The notes: generated by a model not told the origin, from the sequence alone. A stretch of 64,000 nt of DNA from Pseudomonas frederiksbergensis (GCF_035751725.1 NZ_CP142104.1:1178001-1242000), one strand, 5' to 3'. Positions 1 to 11,541 are shown, numbered from the stretch's first letter. Translations and numbers: made by a program.

Positions 1-1164
1 CCCGAAGACGTCGAGCTGGGCGTGCCGATCCAGCGCGGCAAAAGCGGTCCCAAGGGCTTGCTCTCGATCCTGATGAGCAAGCGCACCGAGCCCAACCTGG
101 TACTGCCCGAACACCTGAACGACAACATCATCATCAACCAATTGATCGACCTGCACGCGCGCAACAAGGACCAAGCCGTGGTGCTGGTGACCAAAGACAT
201 CAACATGCGCCTCAAGGCCCGCGCCTGCGGGATAGCGGCCGAGGACTACAGCACCGACCAACTGGTCGACGACGTGTCGCTGCTGCCCAACGGCTATCAC
301 ACGATGACCGGCTCCTTCTGGGACCGCGTAAGCAAGGTCGAAACCCGTCAGGACCACGGGCGCACCTGGCACCAGGTGCAACTGATCGACAACCTGCCGG
401 CGGTGCACCTCAACGAATTCATCATTGACGAACAAGGCTTCGTCGGCTGGATCAAGGAAATCCAGGTCGATAAACTGCTGATTCTCGACCTGCATCAGGA
501 ACCCCTGTTGCATCAAGAGGCATGGGGCCTCAAGCCTCGTGACATCTACCAAAGCCTGGCGCTGTTCGCCTTGCTCGATCCGGACATCCACCTGGTCAAC
601 CTGTCCGGCGCCGCCGGCTCCGGCAAGACCATCCTGGCCCTGGCCGCCGCCATCGAGCAGACCATGGTCAGCAAACGCTACCGGCGCATCATCGCCACCC
701 GCAGCGTGCAGGGCCTCGACCAGGAGATCGGCTTCCTGCCCGGCACCGAAGCGGAAAAAATGGAGCCGTGGCTGGGCGCAATCACCGACAACCTCGAAGC
801 CTTGCACATGGACGACGAAAGCACCCATGGCAGCGTCGACTACATCCTCAGCAAAGTGCCGTTGCAGTTCAAATCCCTCAACTACATCCGGGGTCGCAGC
901 TTCCAGCAGAGCCTGATCCTGATCGACGAATGCCAGAACCTGACCCCGCACCAGATGAAAACCATCATCACCCGTGCCGGCGCCGGTTCCAAAGTGGTGT
1001 GCCTGGGTAACCTGGCACAGATCGACACCCCTTACCTGTCCGCGACCAGCTCCGGGCTGACCTACCTGACCGAACGTTTCAAGGACTTCCCCAACGGCGT
1101 CCACATCACCCTGCAAGGCGTACCGCGCTCGATCCTGGCCGAATACGCTGAGTCTCATCTGTAA
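1..1164 (+). CDS. PhoH family PIN-domain/ATPase protein (5' end outside window)
   Basis: The reading frame is open from base 1, so the true start lies upstream; an internal GTG at 22 is not a convincing start. What remains shows the end of a PIN-like nuclease domain (the VLVTKDINMRLKARA stretch) followed by a PhoH ATPase domain with Walker A GAAGSGKT (about bases 607-630) and Walker B LILIDECQNL (about 913-945). This PIN-PhoH fusion is the PhoH2 type, known as an RNA helicase/ribonuclease in other bacteria; its role in Pseudomonas is not settled. It stands alone and ends at a good intrinsic terminator. Confidence 0.9.
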   Translation, partial: PEDVELGVPIQRGKSGPKGLLSILMSKRTEPNLVLPEHLNDNIIINQLIDLHARNKDQAVVLVTKDINMRLKARACGIAAEDYSTDQLVDDVSLLPNGYHTMTGSFWDRVSKVETRQDHGRTWHQVQLIDNLPAVHLNEFIIDEQGFVGWIKEIQVDKLLILDLHQEPLLHQEAWGLKPRDIYQSLALFALLDPDIHLVNLSGAAGSGKTILALAAAIEQTMVSKRYRRIIATRSVQGLDQEIGFLPGTEAEKMEPWLGAITDNLEALHMDDESTHGSVDYILSKVPLQFKSLNYIRGRSFQQSLILIDECQNLTPHQMKTIITRAGAGSKVVCLGNLAQIDTPYLSATSSGLTYLTERFKDFPNGVHITLQGVPRSILAEYAESHL

Positions 1165-1176
1165 TTGATTCATCAG

Positions 1177-1208
1177 AACCGGGCAACCTCACCGTTGCCT
1201 GGTTTTTT
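1177..1208 (+). terminator. intrinsic terminator after phoH-like gene
   Basis: AACCGGGCAAC pairs with GTTGCCTGGTT (11 bp with one G-T pair) across a 6-nt loop and runs into six Ts, 13 bases after the stop codon. Confidence 0.85.
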
Positions 1209-1311
1209 ATGGCTGCTGGCAATTCCCTGTGTGCGAGCTTGCAGATCCAGGATGGACGTGGGTGCGACAATCAGCCCTGCCGGAATCTGACCCACGGGTT
1301 TACAATCCTTG

Positions 1312-1325
1312 CTCCTGATCAGGAG
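1312..1325 (+). promoter_or_regulatory. hairpin covering the moaC ribosome binding site
   Basis: CTCCTGATCAGGAG is a perfect 14-bp palindrome. Its right arm AGGAG (1321-1325) is the Shine-Dalgarno sequence of moaC and its left arm CTCCT can pair with it over a GATC loop. In mRNA this could lower moaC initiation. Regulation is inferred; a 5-bp stem alone is modest. Confidence 0.45.
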
Positions 1326-1332
1326 TAACCCT

Positions 1333-1806
1333 GTGCTGACTCATCTCGATTCCCAAGGTCGCGCCAACATGGTCGACGTGACCGACAAGGCCGTGACCTT
1401 CCGTGAAGCCACCGCCGAAGCCTTTGTACGCATGCTGCCCGACACCCTGCAAATGATCGTCAGTGGCGGCCACCCCAAGGGCGATGTATTTGCCGTTGCC
1501 CGTATTGCCGGTATCCAGGCTGCCAAGAAAACCAGCGACCTGATTCCCCTCTGCCACCCGCTGATGCTCACCAGCGTCAAGGTCGAGCTCAATGCCGAAG
1601 GTGAGGATCGCGTGCGCATCGTTGCCCGTTGCAAACTGTCGGGGCAGACCGGTGTGGAAATGGAAGCGCTCACCGCCGCCAGCGTCGCCGCGCTGACCAT
1701 CTACGACATGTGCAAGGCCGTGGACCGTGCCATGACCATCGAAGGCGTGCGGGTGCTGGAAAAACTCGGCGGCAAGAGCGGCCATTTCCAGGCGGATGCC
1801 CCATGA
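1333..1806 (+). CDS. moaC: cyclic pyranopterin monophosphate synthase MoaC
   Basis: MoaC converts 3',8-cyclo-dihydro-GTP, made by MoaA, into cyclic pyranopterin monophosphate, the second step of molybdenum cofactor synthesis in the cytosol. The 157-residue product has the family signatures: [12 protein letters not shown], then [21 protein letters not shown] and a C-terminal [10 protein letters not shown] chose the GTG at 1333 because AGGAG lies 7 bases upstream and the protein then begins [16 protein letters not shown], as usual for MoaC; a TTG at 1309 has no such site. Its stop overlaps the moaD start by ATGA, so moaCDE are translationally coupled. No moaA or moaB is next to it. Confidence 0.96.
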   Translation: MLTHLDSQGRANMVDVTDKAVTFREATAEAFVRMLPDTLQMIVSGGHPKGDVFAVARIAGIQAAKKTSDLIPLCHPLMLTSVKVELNAEGEDRVRIVARCKLSGQTGVEMEALTAASVAALTIYDMCKAVDRAMTIEGVRVLEKLGGKSGHFQADAP

Positions 1807-2045
1807 AAATCATCGTGAAATTTTTTGCGCGCTATCGCGAAGCGCTTGGCGTGGATTCGGTACAGGTCGAAGGCGATTTTTCCACCGTCGAGGATGTGCG
1901 CGCGTTGCTTGCGCAGCGCGACGGCGCCGAGGTCCTGAAGGAGCAAAACCTGATGTGCGCACGCAACGAAGAGCTGTGCCAGCTCGACGAACCATTGGCA
2001 GACGGTGACGAAGTCGCGTTTTTCCCCACCGTGACCGGAGGCTGA
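1803..2045 (+). CDS. moaD: molybdopterin synthase sulfur carrier subunit MoaD
   Basis: MoaD is the small ubiquitin-like subunit of molybdopterin synthase; its C-terminal Gly-Gly is thiocarboxylated and gives sulfur to cyclic pyranopterin monophosphate. The 80-residue protein has the expected size and ends FFPTVTGG. The ATG at 1803 overlaps the moaC stop (ATGA). An open frame extends far upstream inside moaC, but only this start gives a normal MoaD. moaE follows after 3 bases. Confidence 0.95.
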   Translation: MKIIVKFFARYREALGVDSVQVEGDFSTVEDVRALLAQRDGAEVLKEQNLMCARNEELCQLDEPLADGDEVAFFPTVTGG

Positions 2046-2048
2046 ACC

Positions 2049-2501
2049 ATGGCCATTCGTGTGCAGGTCGAGCCGTTCGATCCGGGAGTTGAAGTCAATG
2101 CGATGCACGCGGCCAATGTCGGCGTGGGAGCGGTGGTGAGCTTTGTCGGCTACGTGCGTGATTTCAATGACGGTCTCGATGTGTCGGGGATGTTCCTGGA
2201 GCATTACCCGGGCATGACCGAAAAAGCCCTGGGCAAGATCGCCATCGAGGCCGAGCAGCGCTGGCCATTGCTCAAGCTCGAAGTGCTGCACCGCATCGGC
2301 GCCCTGGAGCCGGGTGAGCCGATTGTTTTTGTCGGCGCTGCCAGCGCCCATCGCCAGGCGGCGTTCGACGCCTGCGCCTTTGTGATGGATTACCTCAAGA
2401 CCCGTGCGCCGTTCTGGAAGAAGGAAAACACCGTCGACGGCCCGCGCTGGGTGGAAGGGCGGGACAGTGATCATGCGGCGGCGGATCGCTGGAAGCAGTA
2501 G
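2049..2501 (+). CDS. moaE: molybdopterin synthase catalytic subunit MoaE
   Basis: MoaE forms the heterotetrameric molybdopterin synthase with MoaD and places the two dithiolene sulfurs. The 150-residue protein matches the family length and contains VGAASAHRQAAF and the lysine-bearing motif DYLKTRAPFWKKE that lines the active site. The start is fixed by closeness to moaD and by the sequence MAIRVQVEPFDPG. The C-terminus adds a usual tail ending AADRWKQ. It is the last gene of the moaCDE operon; no clear terminator follows. Confidence 0.95.
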   Translation: MAIRVQVEPFDPGVEVNAMHAANVGVGAVVSFVGYVRDFNDGLDVSGMFLEHYPGMTEKALGKIAIEAEQRWPLLKLEVLHRIGALEPGEPIVFVGAASAHRQAAFDACAFVMDYLKTRAPFWKKENTVDGPRWVEGRDSDHAAADRWKQ

Positions 2502-2587
2502 GCAGCCTGTCATTCTTTTGTTGCTTGCGAATGCGCGATTCGCGAGCAGCCTCCCATCGCATTCCCCTGTTTATCCAATTGACGACG

Positions 2588-2622
2588 TGTACATTAAAGT
2601 CCAGTATGGATTTATAAGTACA
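2588..2622. promoter_or_regulatory. 35-bp dyad operator upstream of the amino-acid binding protein (predicted DauR site)
   Basis: Two nested inverted repeats share one centre at base 2605: TGTAC (2588-2592) with GTACA (2618-2622), and TCCA (2600-2603) with TGGA (2607-2610). The core GTCCA-G-TATGGA-T-TT is nearly the same as the core GTCCA-T-TATGGA-C-TT in front of dauB at 6466-6478. The shared core suggests one regulator; DauR (3582-4208) is the obvious candidate. Binding is inferred. Confidence 0.65.
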
Positions 2623-2679
2623 AAGTAGTCGCGTCCACCTTTCTCTGCCAAACCAACAACAACCCGCGAGAGAACGACC

Positions 2680-3456
2680 ATGAAGAAACTCCCCCTCATT
2701 ACCGGCCTGGCCTTGAGCCTGTTGGCCTCCAGCAGTCTGTTCGCCGCCGAGAAAACCTTGCGCATCGGTATCGAGGCCGCTTATCCACCGTTTGCTTCCA
2801 AGACCTCGGAAGGCAAGATCGAAGGTTTCGACTACGACATAGGCAATGCCTTGTGCGCGCAGATGCAGGTCAAGTGCGAGTGGATCGAAGGGGAGTTCGA
2901 CGGACTGATCCCGTCCCTCAAGGTGAAGAAGATCGACTTGGCGCTGTCGTCCATGACCATCACCGAAGAGCGCAAGAAGTCGGTGGATTTCACCCACAAG
3001 TACTATTTCACTTCGTCGCGGCTGGTAATGAAGGAAGGCGCTGTAGTCGATGACCAGTACGCCAGCCTTAAGGGCAAGACCGTGGGCGTGCAGCGGGCCA
3101 CCACCACGGATCGTTTCGCCACGGAAGTCTTCGAGCCAAAAGGCGTGACGGTCAAGCGCTACAGCAATAACGAAGAAATCTACATGGATCTGGCGTCGGG
3201 GCGCCTGGACGCGATTTTCGCCGACACGATCCCGCTGGAAGATTTCCTGTCGATGCCTCGTGGCAAGGGCTACGCGTTTGTCGGGCCGGAGCTCAAGGAT
3301 CCGAAATACGTCGGTGAGGGTGCCGGGATTGCGGTGCGCAAAGGCAATACCCAACTGGTGGCGGACTTGAACGCGGCCATCGACGGGATTAGGGCCAATG
3401 GCGAGTACCAGAAGATCCAGGCCAAGTATTTCAAGTCGGATATCTACGGAGACTGA
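2680..3456 (+). CDS. periplasmic substrate-binding protein, basic amino-acid ABC transporter family
   Basis: This is a type-2 periplasmic binding protein of the HisJ/ArgT/AotJ group that captures lysine, arginine, ornithine or histidine for an ABC importer. Residues 1-22 form a clear signal peptide ([15 protein letters not shown] ... LFAA). The mature part shows the family pattern: [42 protein letters not shown] and [10 protein letters not shown]. No permease or ATPase genes are adjacent, so it must use a transporter encoded elsewhere. It converges on dauR-dauA-dauB, and its promoter carries the same dyad as dauB, so D- or L-arginine uptake is a reasonable inference. Confidence 0.9.
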   Translation: MKKLPLITGLALSLLASSSLFAAEKTLRIGIEAAYPPFASKTSEGKIEGFDYDIGNALCAQMQVKCEWIEGEFDGLIPSLKVKKIDLALSSMTITEERKKSVDFTHKYYFTSSRLVMKEGAVVDDQYASLKGKTVGVQRATTTDRFATEVFEPKGVTVKRYSNNEEIYMDLASGRLDAIFADTIPLEDFLSMPRGKGYAFVGPELKDPKYVGEGAGIAVRKGNTQLVADLNAAIDGIRANGEYQKIQAKYFKSDIYGD

Positions 3457-3461
3457 TACAT

Positions 3462-3560
3462 CGCCTTCGCTAGCAGGTTAGCTCCCACAGGAATTTGCGT
3501 CGTGCACGATATTTGTGTGCAACAAAATCAAATGTGGAAGCGAGACTGCTCGCGAAGGCG
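3462..3560. repeat. REPIN (inverted pair of REP sequences), family A
   Basis: Two 28-nt arms, 3462-3489 and the reverse complement at 3533-3560, share CGCCTTCGC-AGCAG and CCACA blocks with a few mismatches and are separated by 43 bases. This is the Pseudomonas CGAGCAAGCTCGCTCCCACA type. It fills the gap between two convergent genes. Confidence 0.75.
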
Positions 3561-3581
3561 TCAGGCCATGCGACACAAACC

Positions 3582-4208
3582 TCAGCCCTTCAACTCCTTC
3601 AGATGTTTGTACACCGTCGCCCGCCCCATGTTCAGCACGTTCGCCACATAGTTGGACGCGCTCTTGCCCTTGAATGCACCCTCGGCATGCAGTGCCAGTA
3701 CCAGCTCGCGCTTGTGGTCGCGGTTCAGCAGGTTCAGGCTCAATTGACGCTCGCGCATCCAGGCGTGGAGGAAGGTGTTGATCCGCTCCTGCCAATCATC
3801 GCGAAACAGCGAGTCCGGCTGTGCAATCAACTTGCTCGGTGACAGGAACAGGTCCAGCGCTGCCTTGGCGTTTTCAAACAGCGAGATATTCAGGTTGATG
3901 CACAGCACCGCCAGCGGGTGGCCGTCTGCGTCTCGCAGCACGCTGCTGAGGCTGCGGATTTTCTGGCCGTCCCAATTCAACTTCTCGTATGGCCCGATGT
4001 TTCGTTCGCTGACGTCTTCGCTGAGCATGTCTTCCAAGGACGAGTCGTTGCCCACTTCGCGCTTGGACAGGTTGTTGGCGATGTAATCGACCCGTTGCGT
4101 GCGCAGGTCATGCAACACCACTTCAGCGTGGGGATAGAACAGCGTGGCGATGGCATCGGCGATAGTGCGGAAATTATCCAGTGCCGGATCGGCTTGCGGG
4201 GCATTCAT
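3582..4208 (-). CDS. dauR: DauR-type transcriptional regulator (YheO-like PAS + helix-turn-helix)
   Basis: The 208-residue protein has an N-terminal YheO-like PAS domain (about residues 10-125, with SKREVGNDSSLEDML and NWDGQKIRSLSSVLRD) and a C-terminal helix-turn-helix ending VLNMGRATVYKHLKELKG. In P. aeruginosa DauR represses dauBAR and D-arginine relieves it. Here it is the last gene of dauB-dauA-dauR, 72 bases after dauA, the same order as PA3862-PA3864. The ATG at 4208 follows a GGAG-type ribosome site. Predicted targets are the dyads at 6452-6491 and 2588-2622. Confidence 0.88.
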   Translation of the reverse strand: MNAPQADPALDNFRTIADAIATLFYPHAEVVLHDLRTQRVDYIANNLSKREVGNDSSLEDMLSEDVSERNIGPYEKLNWDGQKIRSLSSVLRDADGHPLAVLCINLNISLFENAKAALDLFLSPSKLIAQPDSLFRDDWQERINTFLHAWMRERQLSLNLLNRDHKRELVLALHAEGAFKGKSASNYVANVLNMGRATVYKHLKELKG

Positions 4209-4280
4209 GACAGGACTCCAGGCAGTCAGCGCCCCGTGAAGCAGGGGCGCGAGGGAGTGTGCCGCAATCGTGGAGATGCG

Positions 4281-6432
<2,152 letters not shown>

Positions 6433-6451
6433 CGTGTGCTCCGAGTGTCTC

Positions 6452-6491
6452 GTATAAACTAATTTGTCCATTATGGACTTTTAGTTTTATC
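6452..6491. promoter_or_regulatory. palindromic operator at the dauBAR promoter (predicted DauR site)
   Basis: GTCCATTATGGAC (6466-6478) is a perfect 13-bp palindrome centred on 6472. It is flanked by GTATAAACTAA (6452-6462) and TTAGTTTTATC (6481-6491), which are inverted copies at 9 of 11 positions. The site begins 20 bases upstream of the dauB start. The core recurs at 2599-2611 in front of the convergent binding-protein gene. Confidence 0.7.
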
Positions 6492-6508
6492 GGGCAATAT
6501 CCCCAGGC

Positions 6509-6540
6509 AAAAAAAAGCGCAGCCTTTGCGGGCTGCGCCT
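6509..6540 (-). terminator. intrinsic terminator of rhlB
   Basis: Read on the minus strand, GGCGCAGCC and GGCTGCGC pair over a CGCAAA-like loop and run into eight Ts. It lies 17 bases beyond the rhlB stop and upstream of the dauB promoter, insulating the two units. Confidence 0.88.
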
Positions 6541-6557
6541 CTTGTCTCGTCAAGCGG

Positions 6558-8036
6558 TTAAGGCCGCTTACGCTCAACCGGTCGCAACAGATGAGTCGGC
6601 GGCATCTCGCAGCTGATCTTGCGACCCAGCAGCGCTTCGATCGACGGCAACTGGTAAGAGTCGTCTTCCCCGGCGAAGCTGATCGAAACCCCCGCGGCCC
6701 CGGCACGACCGGTGCGGCCGATACGGTGCACGTAATCGTCCGGCACTTCCGGCAGGGTGAAGTTGATCACGTGGCTGATGCCATCAATGTGGATGCCGCG
6801 GCCGGCCACGTCGGTGGCCACCAGCACGCGGATCTTGCCTTCGCGGAAACCTTCGAGGGTCTTGATGCGCTTGTGCTGGGGCACGTCGCCGGAGAGTTGG
6901 GCGGCGTTGACGCCATCGCGCACCAGGCGTTCTTCGATGCGGCGCACTTCGTCCTTGCGGTTGGCGAACACCATCACCCGCTCCCAACCGTTGTCGTTGA
7001 CCAGGTTGTAAAGCAGCTTGTATTTGTCGGCACCGGCGACTGCGTAGATGTGTTGTTCGACGTTTTCGCTGGCGACGTTCTCGGCTTCGATCTCGACGAT
7101 GGCCGGGTCGGTCGTCCATTGCTTGGCCAGGTTCATCACGTCTTCGGTGAAGGTGGCGGAGAACAGCAGGGTCTGGCGTTCGCTTTTCGGCGGGGTCTGG
7201 CGAATGATCTGGCGCACCTGCGGGATGAAGCCCATGTCGAGCATGCGGTCGGCTTCGTCCAGCACCATCACCTCGACCATGTCCAGGTGAACGTCGCCGC
7301 GCTGGTTGAAGTCCAGCAGGCGGCCCGGCGTGGCGACCAGAATGTCGCAGTGGCGGGCTTCGAGGTGCTTGAGCTGCTTGTCGAAGTCCATGCCGCCCAC
7401 GAACGTCATCACGTTCAGGCCGGTGTACTTGGTCAGGTCGGCGGCGTCCTTGGCGATCTGCACCACCAGCTCGCGGGTCGGCGCGATGATCAGTGCCCGC
7501 GGTTCACCCATGTAGCGTTCCCTGGGCGGCGGGGTCTGGAGCAACTGGGTAATGATGGAGATCAGGAACGCGGCGGTCTTGCCGGTGCCGGTCTGGGCGC
7601 GGCCGATGGCATCTTTGCCGGCGAGGGTGTAACCGAGCACTTGCGCCTGGATCGGCGTGCAGTAAGGGAAACCCAGGTCCTGGATGGCATGCATCAATTC
7701 GGGGGCGAGCTTGAAGTCGTGGAAGCGGGTCTTGCCTTCCTGGGGTTCCACGACGAAGTCTTCGAGCTTCCAGGCGACGACGGGCGGTTTTGGTGCGCGT
7801 TCGCGGCGTGGCCTTGGCGCTTCGCTGCGTGGCTTTTCATCGGCCGGTGCGGCGACGGGCTGGGCAGCGGGGGAGGTCGTGGGCGTTGTTTTTGCCTGCG
7901 CAACCGGCGGAGCGGTCCGGCGCGGTTGTTGCGCATCGGTGCGGCTCGGGGCTTGGACTGGCGCGCTGGAAACAGGCGCGAGCTGCTCGGCCTCGCTTTT
8001 ACCGAACATCTTCTTGAGTGCTTTGAGCACGGTCAT
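6558..8036 (-). CDS. rhlB: DEAD-box ATP-dependent RNA helicase RhlB
   Basis: RhlB unwinds RNA and helps RNase E degrade structured transcripts. The 492-residue protein has the two RecA-like domains: Q motif near 128, AQTGTGKT at 147-154, DEAD at 260-263, SAT at 293-295, and the C-terminal [10 protein letters not shown]. About 100 N-terminal residues form a low-complexity Pro/Ala/Arg-rich extension absent from the shorter E. coli RhlB, as is common in Pseudomonas. The ATG at 8036 gives [18 protein letters not shown]. It stands alone, upstream of dauB, as in P. aeruginosa. Confidence 0.93.
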   Translation of the reverse strand: MTVLKALKKMFGKSEAEQLAPVSSAPVQAPSRTDAQQPRRTAPPVAQAKTTPTTSPAAQPVAAPADEKPRSEAPRPRRERAPKPPVVAWKLEDFVVEPQEGKTRFHDFKLAPELMHAIQDLGFPYCTPIQAQVLGYTLAGKDAIGRAQTGTGKTAAFLISIITQLLQTPPPRERYMGEPRALIIAPTRELVVQIAKDAADLTKYTGLNVMTFVGGMDFDKQLKHLEARHCDILVATPGRLLDFNQRGDVHLDMVEVMVLDEADRMLDMGFIPQVRQIIRQTPPKSERQTLLFSATFTEDVMNLAKQWTTDPAIVEIEAENVASENVEQHIYAVAGADKYKLLYNLVNDNGWERVMVFANRKDEVRRIEERLVRDGVNAAQLSGDVPQHKRIKTLEGFREGKIRVLVATDVAGRGIHIDGISHVINFTLPEVPDDYVHRIGRTGRAGAAGVSISFAGEDDSYQLPSIEALLGRKISCEMPPTHLLRPVERKRP

Positions 8037-8134
8037 CTCATCGATTGGTTAAGGAATGTACGCCGGCCAGTGTAATGCAAGAAACGGGCGCGGCGTAGTG
8101 TGTTCATCAAAGCGTTGACGTGGCGATTGGCCTC

Positions 8135-8863
<729 letters not shown>

Positions 8864-8927
8864 TTACATGTCGCAATGCTACAACTTTTTGTCTTGACGT
8901 TCTCAGTAAGGGACAAGCGCAGCGGTG

Positions 8928-8943
8928 TGGTACGGGCTTTGCT
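8928..8943 (+). promoter_or_regulatory. sigma-54 (RpoN) promoter for aapJQMP
   Basis: TGGTACG-GGCT-TTGCT matches the RpoN consensus TGGCACG-N4-TTGCW at all but one base, with GG and GC exactly 10 bases apart. Transcription would start near 8954, giving a leader of about 308 nt before aapJ. No canonical NtrC palindrome was seen upstream. Nitrogen control of amino-acid uptake fits, but is inferred. Confidence 0.68.
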
Positions 8944-8954
8944 ATTGGTTTAGC

Positions 8955-9262
8955 CGAGTGATGATTCTTACGCTGCGCGGTAACACTATCAGCTCGACGC
9001 GACGCATGGGATATCAGAAATCCGGTGATGGATGTTCGCCAATAGCCGCTACGGGCTTCGCGAACGTGAAGGGCTACAGCCCGTTCGGCCGATTGGTGAG
9101 AAGTGAGCAGGCCGCTGTTTATGGGCGCTCTCATTAATAGACTCATAGCGAAGGCCCAGACGTCGGTTGACCCTAAAAAAAGCCAACAAGGGTCGGCAAT
9201 GCCTCAAAAGGGTGCGACAGGGCTCGAGCTCCGACACAACAAGAGCAAAACTGGAGGTTTGA
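8955..9262 (+). other. long leader of aapJ, no gene seen
   Basis: About 308 bases between the predicted RpoN start site and aapJ hold no convincing ORF. A small hairpin, GGGCTACAGCCC, lies within CGAAC...GTTCG arms near 9059-9085. Close to the start codon are A-rich tracts (AAAAAAAGCC near 9175; ACAACAAGAGCAAAA at 9237-9250) resembling Hfq/Crc catabolite-activity motifs, followed by GGAGG. Crc control is an inference from the known behaviour of amino-acid transporters in Pseudomonas. Confidence 0.45.
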
Positions 9263-10294
9263 ATGAAGTTACTGAAATCCACCCTGGCAGTCGTGACTGC
9301 AGCAGCAGTCCTCGGTGTCAGCGGGTTCGCTCAGGCGGGTGCAACCCTGGATGCCGTGCAGAAGAAAGGTTTTGTGCAATGTGGTGTAAGTGATGGCCTG
9401 CCGGGCTTCTCGGTGCCTGATTCCACCGGCAAGATCGTCGGTATCGACGCTGACTTCTGCCGCGCCGTGGCCGCAGCGGTATTCGGTGACGCGACCAAGG
9501 TCAAGTTCAGCCAGTTGAACGCCAAGGAGCGCTTCACCGCGCTGCAGTCGGGCGAAATCGACGTGCTGTCGCGCAACTCCACCATGACCAGCTCCCGTGA
9601 TGCTGGCATGGGCCTGAAGTTTCCTGGCTTCATCACCTACTATGACGGCATCGGTTTCCTGGCCAACAGCAAATTGGGCGTCAAGAGCGCCAAGGAACTG
9701 GACGGTGCGACCATCTGCATCCAGGCCGGTACCACCACCGAGCTGAACGTGTCCGATTACTTCCGCGCCAACGGCCTGAAGTACACCCCGATCACTTTCG
9801 ACACCTCCGATGAAAGCGCCAAGTCGCTGGAATCCGGTCGTTGCGACGTGCTGACTTCCGACAAGTCCCAACTGTTCGCCCAGCGCAGCAAGCTGGCTTC
9901 GCCGAAGGACTACGTGGTTCTGCCAGAAACCATTTCCAAGGAGCCACTGGGCCCGGTCGTGCGTAACGGCGACGACGAGTGGCTGGCCATCGTGCGTTGG
10001 ACTGGCTACGCCATGCTCAACGCTGAAGAAGCAGGCGTGACTTCGAAGAACGTCGAAGCTGAAGCCAAGTCCACCAAGAACCCGGACGTTGCCCGTATGC
10101 TGGGCGCTGACGGTGAATACGGTAAAGACCTGAAGCTGCCGAAAGACTGGGTCGTGCAGATCGTCAAGCAAGTCGGCAACTACGGTGAAATGTTCGAGCG
10201 CAACCTCGGCAAGGACACCCCGCTGCAGATCGATCGCGGTCTGAACGCTCTGTGGAACGCAGGCGGCATTCAATACGCACCACCAGTGCGCTGA
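9263..10294 (+). CDS. aapJ: general L-amino acid ABC transporter, periplasmic binding protein AapJ
   Basis: AapJ binds a wide range of L-amino acids in the periplasm and delivers them to AapQMP. Residues 1-25 form a signal peptide (MKLLKSTLAVV ... GFAQA). The mature protein shows GFVQCGVSDGLPGFSVPD, FCRAVAAAVFGDATKVKF, DVLSRNSTMTSSRDAGM and GEMFERNLGKDTPLQIDRG, typical of AapJ/BztA rather than the shorter HisJ group. Length is 343. GGAGG precedes the ATG. It heads a four-gene operon and is separated from aapQ by a strong hairpin that probably keeps binding-protein mRNA more abundant than that of the permeases. Confidence 0.94.
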   Translation: MKLLKSTLAVVTAAAVLGVSGFAQAGATLDAVQKKGFVQCGVSDGLPGFSVPDSTGKIVGIDADFCRAVAAAVFGDATKVKFSQLNAKERFTALQSGEIDVLSRNSTMTSSRDAGMGLKFPGFITYYDGIGFLANSKLGVKSAKELDGATICIQAGTTTELNVSDYFRANGLKYTPITFDTSDESAKSLESGRCDVLTSDKSQLFAQRSKLASPKDYVVLPETISKEPLGPVVRNGDDEWLAIVRWTGYAMLNAEEAGVTSKNVEAEAKSTKNPDVARMLGADGEYGKDLKLPKDWVVQIVKQVGNYGEMFERNLGKDTPLQIDRGLNALWNAGGIQYAPPVR

Positions 10295-10301
10295 TGGTTC
10301 T

Positions 10302-10330
10302 ATCACCCGGTGGGCCAACCACCGGGTGAT
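10302..10330 (+). other. intercistronic hairpin between aapJ and aapQ
   Basis: ATCACCCGGTGG pairs perfectly with CCACCGGGTGAT (12 bp) over a GCCAA loop. No T-run follows, so it is more likely an mRNA-stabilising or attenuating structure that raises aapJ over aapQMP than a full terminator, by analogy with binding-protein operons. Confidence 0.75.
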
Positions 10331-10359
10331 GTTCTGTTCCATTCCTTGCGGGGCACTTC

Positions 10360-11541
10360 ATGCAAAATTCAATCGGCGCACCTAAGCAGAGGCTCAGCCT
10401 CAGCGATCCACGAGTGCGTGCGTGGGTATTTCAGATCGTCACCATCGTGGCGGTTATTTCGCTGGGCTGGTTTCTGTTCGATAACACACAAACCAACCTG
10501 GAACACCGGGGCATCACTTCCGGTTTCGGCTTTCTGGAGCGCAGTGCCGGTTTTGGCATCGCTCAAACCCTGATCGACTACACCGAGGCGGACAGTTATG
10601 CCCGCGTCTTTGTCATCGGGTTGCTCAACACACTGCTGGTGACGTTTATCGGCGTGATCCTGGCGACGATTCTCGGTTTCATTGTCGGCGTGGCCCGACT
10701 GTCGAAAAACTGGATCATCGCCAAGCTAGCAACGGTGTATGTGGAGGTTTTCCGTAACATCCCGCCACTGTTGCAGATCCTGTTCTGGTACTTCGCGGTG
10801 TTCCTGACCATGCCGGGGCCGCGCGCCGCCCATAACTTCGGCGACACCTTCTTTGTCAGCAGCCGGGGCCTGAATATGCCGGCCGCGCTGGTGGCGGACG
10901 GGTTCTGGCCATTTGTGATCAGCGTCGTGCTGGCGATTGTCGCCATCGTGCTGATGACCCGCTGGGCAAACAAGCGTTTCGAAGCGACTGGCGAGCCGTT
11001 TCATAAATTCTGGGTGGGCCTGGCGTTGTTCCTGGTGATCCCGGCGTTGTGCGCCCTGGTCTTCGGCGCCCCTGTGCACTGGGAAATGCCGGAGCTCAAG
11101 GGCTTCAACTTCGTCGGCGGCTGGGTACTGATTCCCGAGTTGCTGGCATTGACCTTGGCACTGACGGTGTACACCGCGGCGTTCATCGCCGAGATCGTGC
11201 GTTCGGGCATCAAGTCGGTCAGTCACGGTCAGACCGAAGCTGCCCACTCCCTGGGCCTGCGCAACGGCCCGACCCTGCGCAAGGTGATCATCCCGCAAGC
11301 CCTGCGTGTGATCATCCCGCCGTTGACCAGCCAATACCTGAACCTGGCGAAGAACTCTTCCCTGGCGGCCGGTATCGGTTACCCGGAAATGGTTTCGCTG
11401 TTTGCCGGCACGGTGTTGAACCAGACCGGCCAGGCTATCGAGGTGATTGCGATCACCATGAGCGTGTACCTGGCGATCAGTATCAGCATTTCCTTGCTGA
11501 TGAACTGGTACAACAAGCGCATTGCGCTGATCGAGCGGTGA
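10360..11541 (+). CDS. aapQ: general L-amino acid ABC transporter permease AapQ
   Basis: This is the first inner-membrane permease of the Aap system. It has 393 residues, the long form typical of AapQ/BztB, with an N-terminal hydrophobic segment (about 25-45), a long periplasmic insert and further segments. The HisMQ-type signature appears in two stretches: VEVFRNIPPLLQILFWYF and, near the C-terminus, RSGIKSVSHGQTEAAHSLGL with LRVIIPPLTSQYLNLAKNSS, the EAA loop that contacts AapP. aapM follows after 10 bases. Confidence 0.93.
   Translation: MQNSIGAPKQRLSLSDPRVRAWVFQIVTIVAVISLGWFLFDNTQTNLEHRGITSGFGFLERSAGFGIAQTLIDYTEADSYARVFVIGLLNTLLVTFIGVILATILGFIVGVARLSKNWIIAKLATVYVEVFRNIPPLLQILFWYFAVFLTMPGPRAAHNFGDTFFVSSRGLNMPAALVADGFWPFVISVVLAIVAIVLMTRWANKRFEATGEPFHKFWVGLALFLVIPALCALVFGAPVHWEMPELKGFNFVGGWVLIPELLALTLALTVYTAAFIAEIVRSGIKSVSHGQTEAAHSLGLRNGPTLRKVIIPQALRVIIPPLTSQYLNLAKNSSLAAGIGYPEMVSLFAGTVLNQTGQAIEVIAITMSVYLAISISISLLMNWYNKRIALIER

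Noticed and set aside
1209..1332. Molybdenum cofactor riboswitch upstream of moaC
   Set aside because: The gap between the terminator and moaC is only about 120 bases and lacks the long multi-stem architecture of that riboswitch; only a short palindrome is present.
6591..8075. 494-codon plus-strand frame opposite rhlB
   Set aside because: It mirrors a clear DEAD-box helicase; high GC3 keeps the antisense frame open. Its composition (His/Val/Asp-rich) is typical of such shadows.
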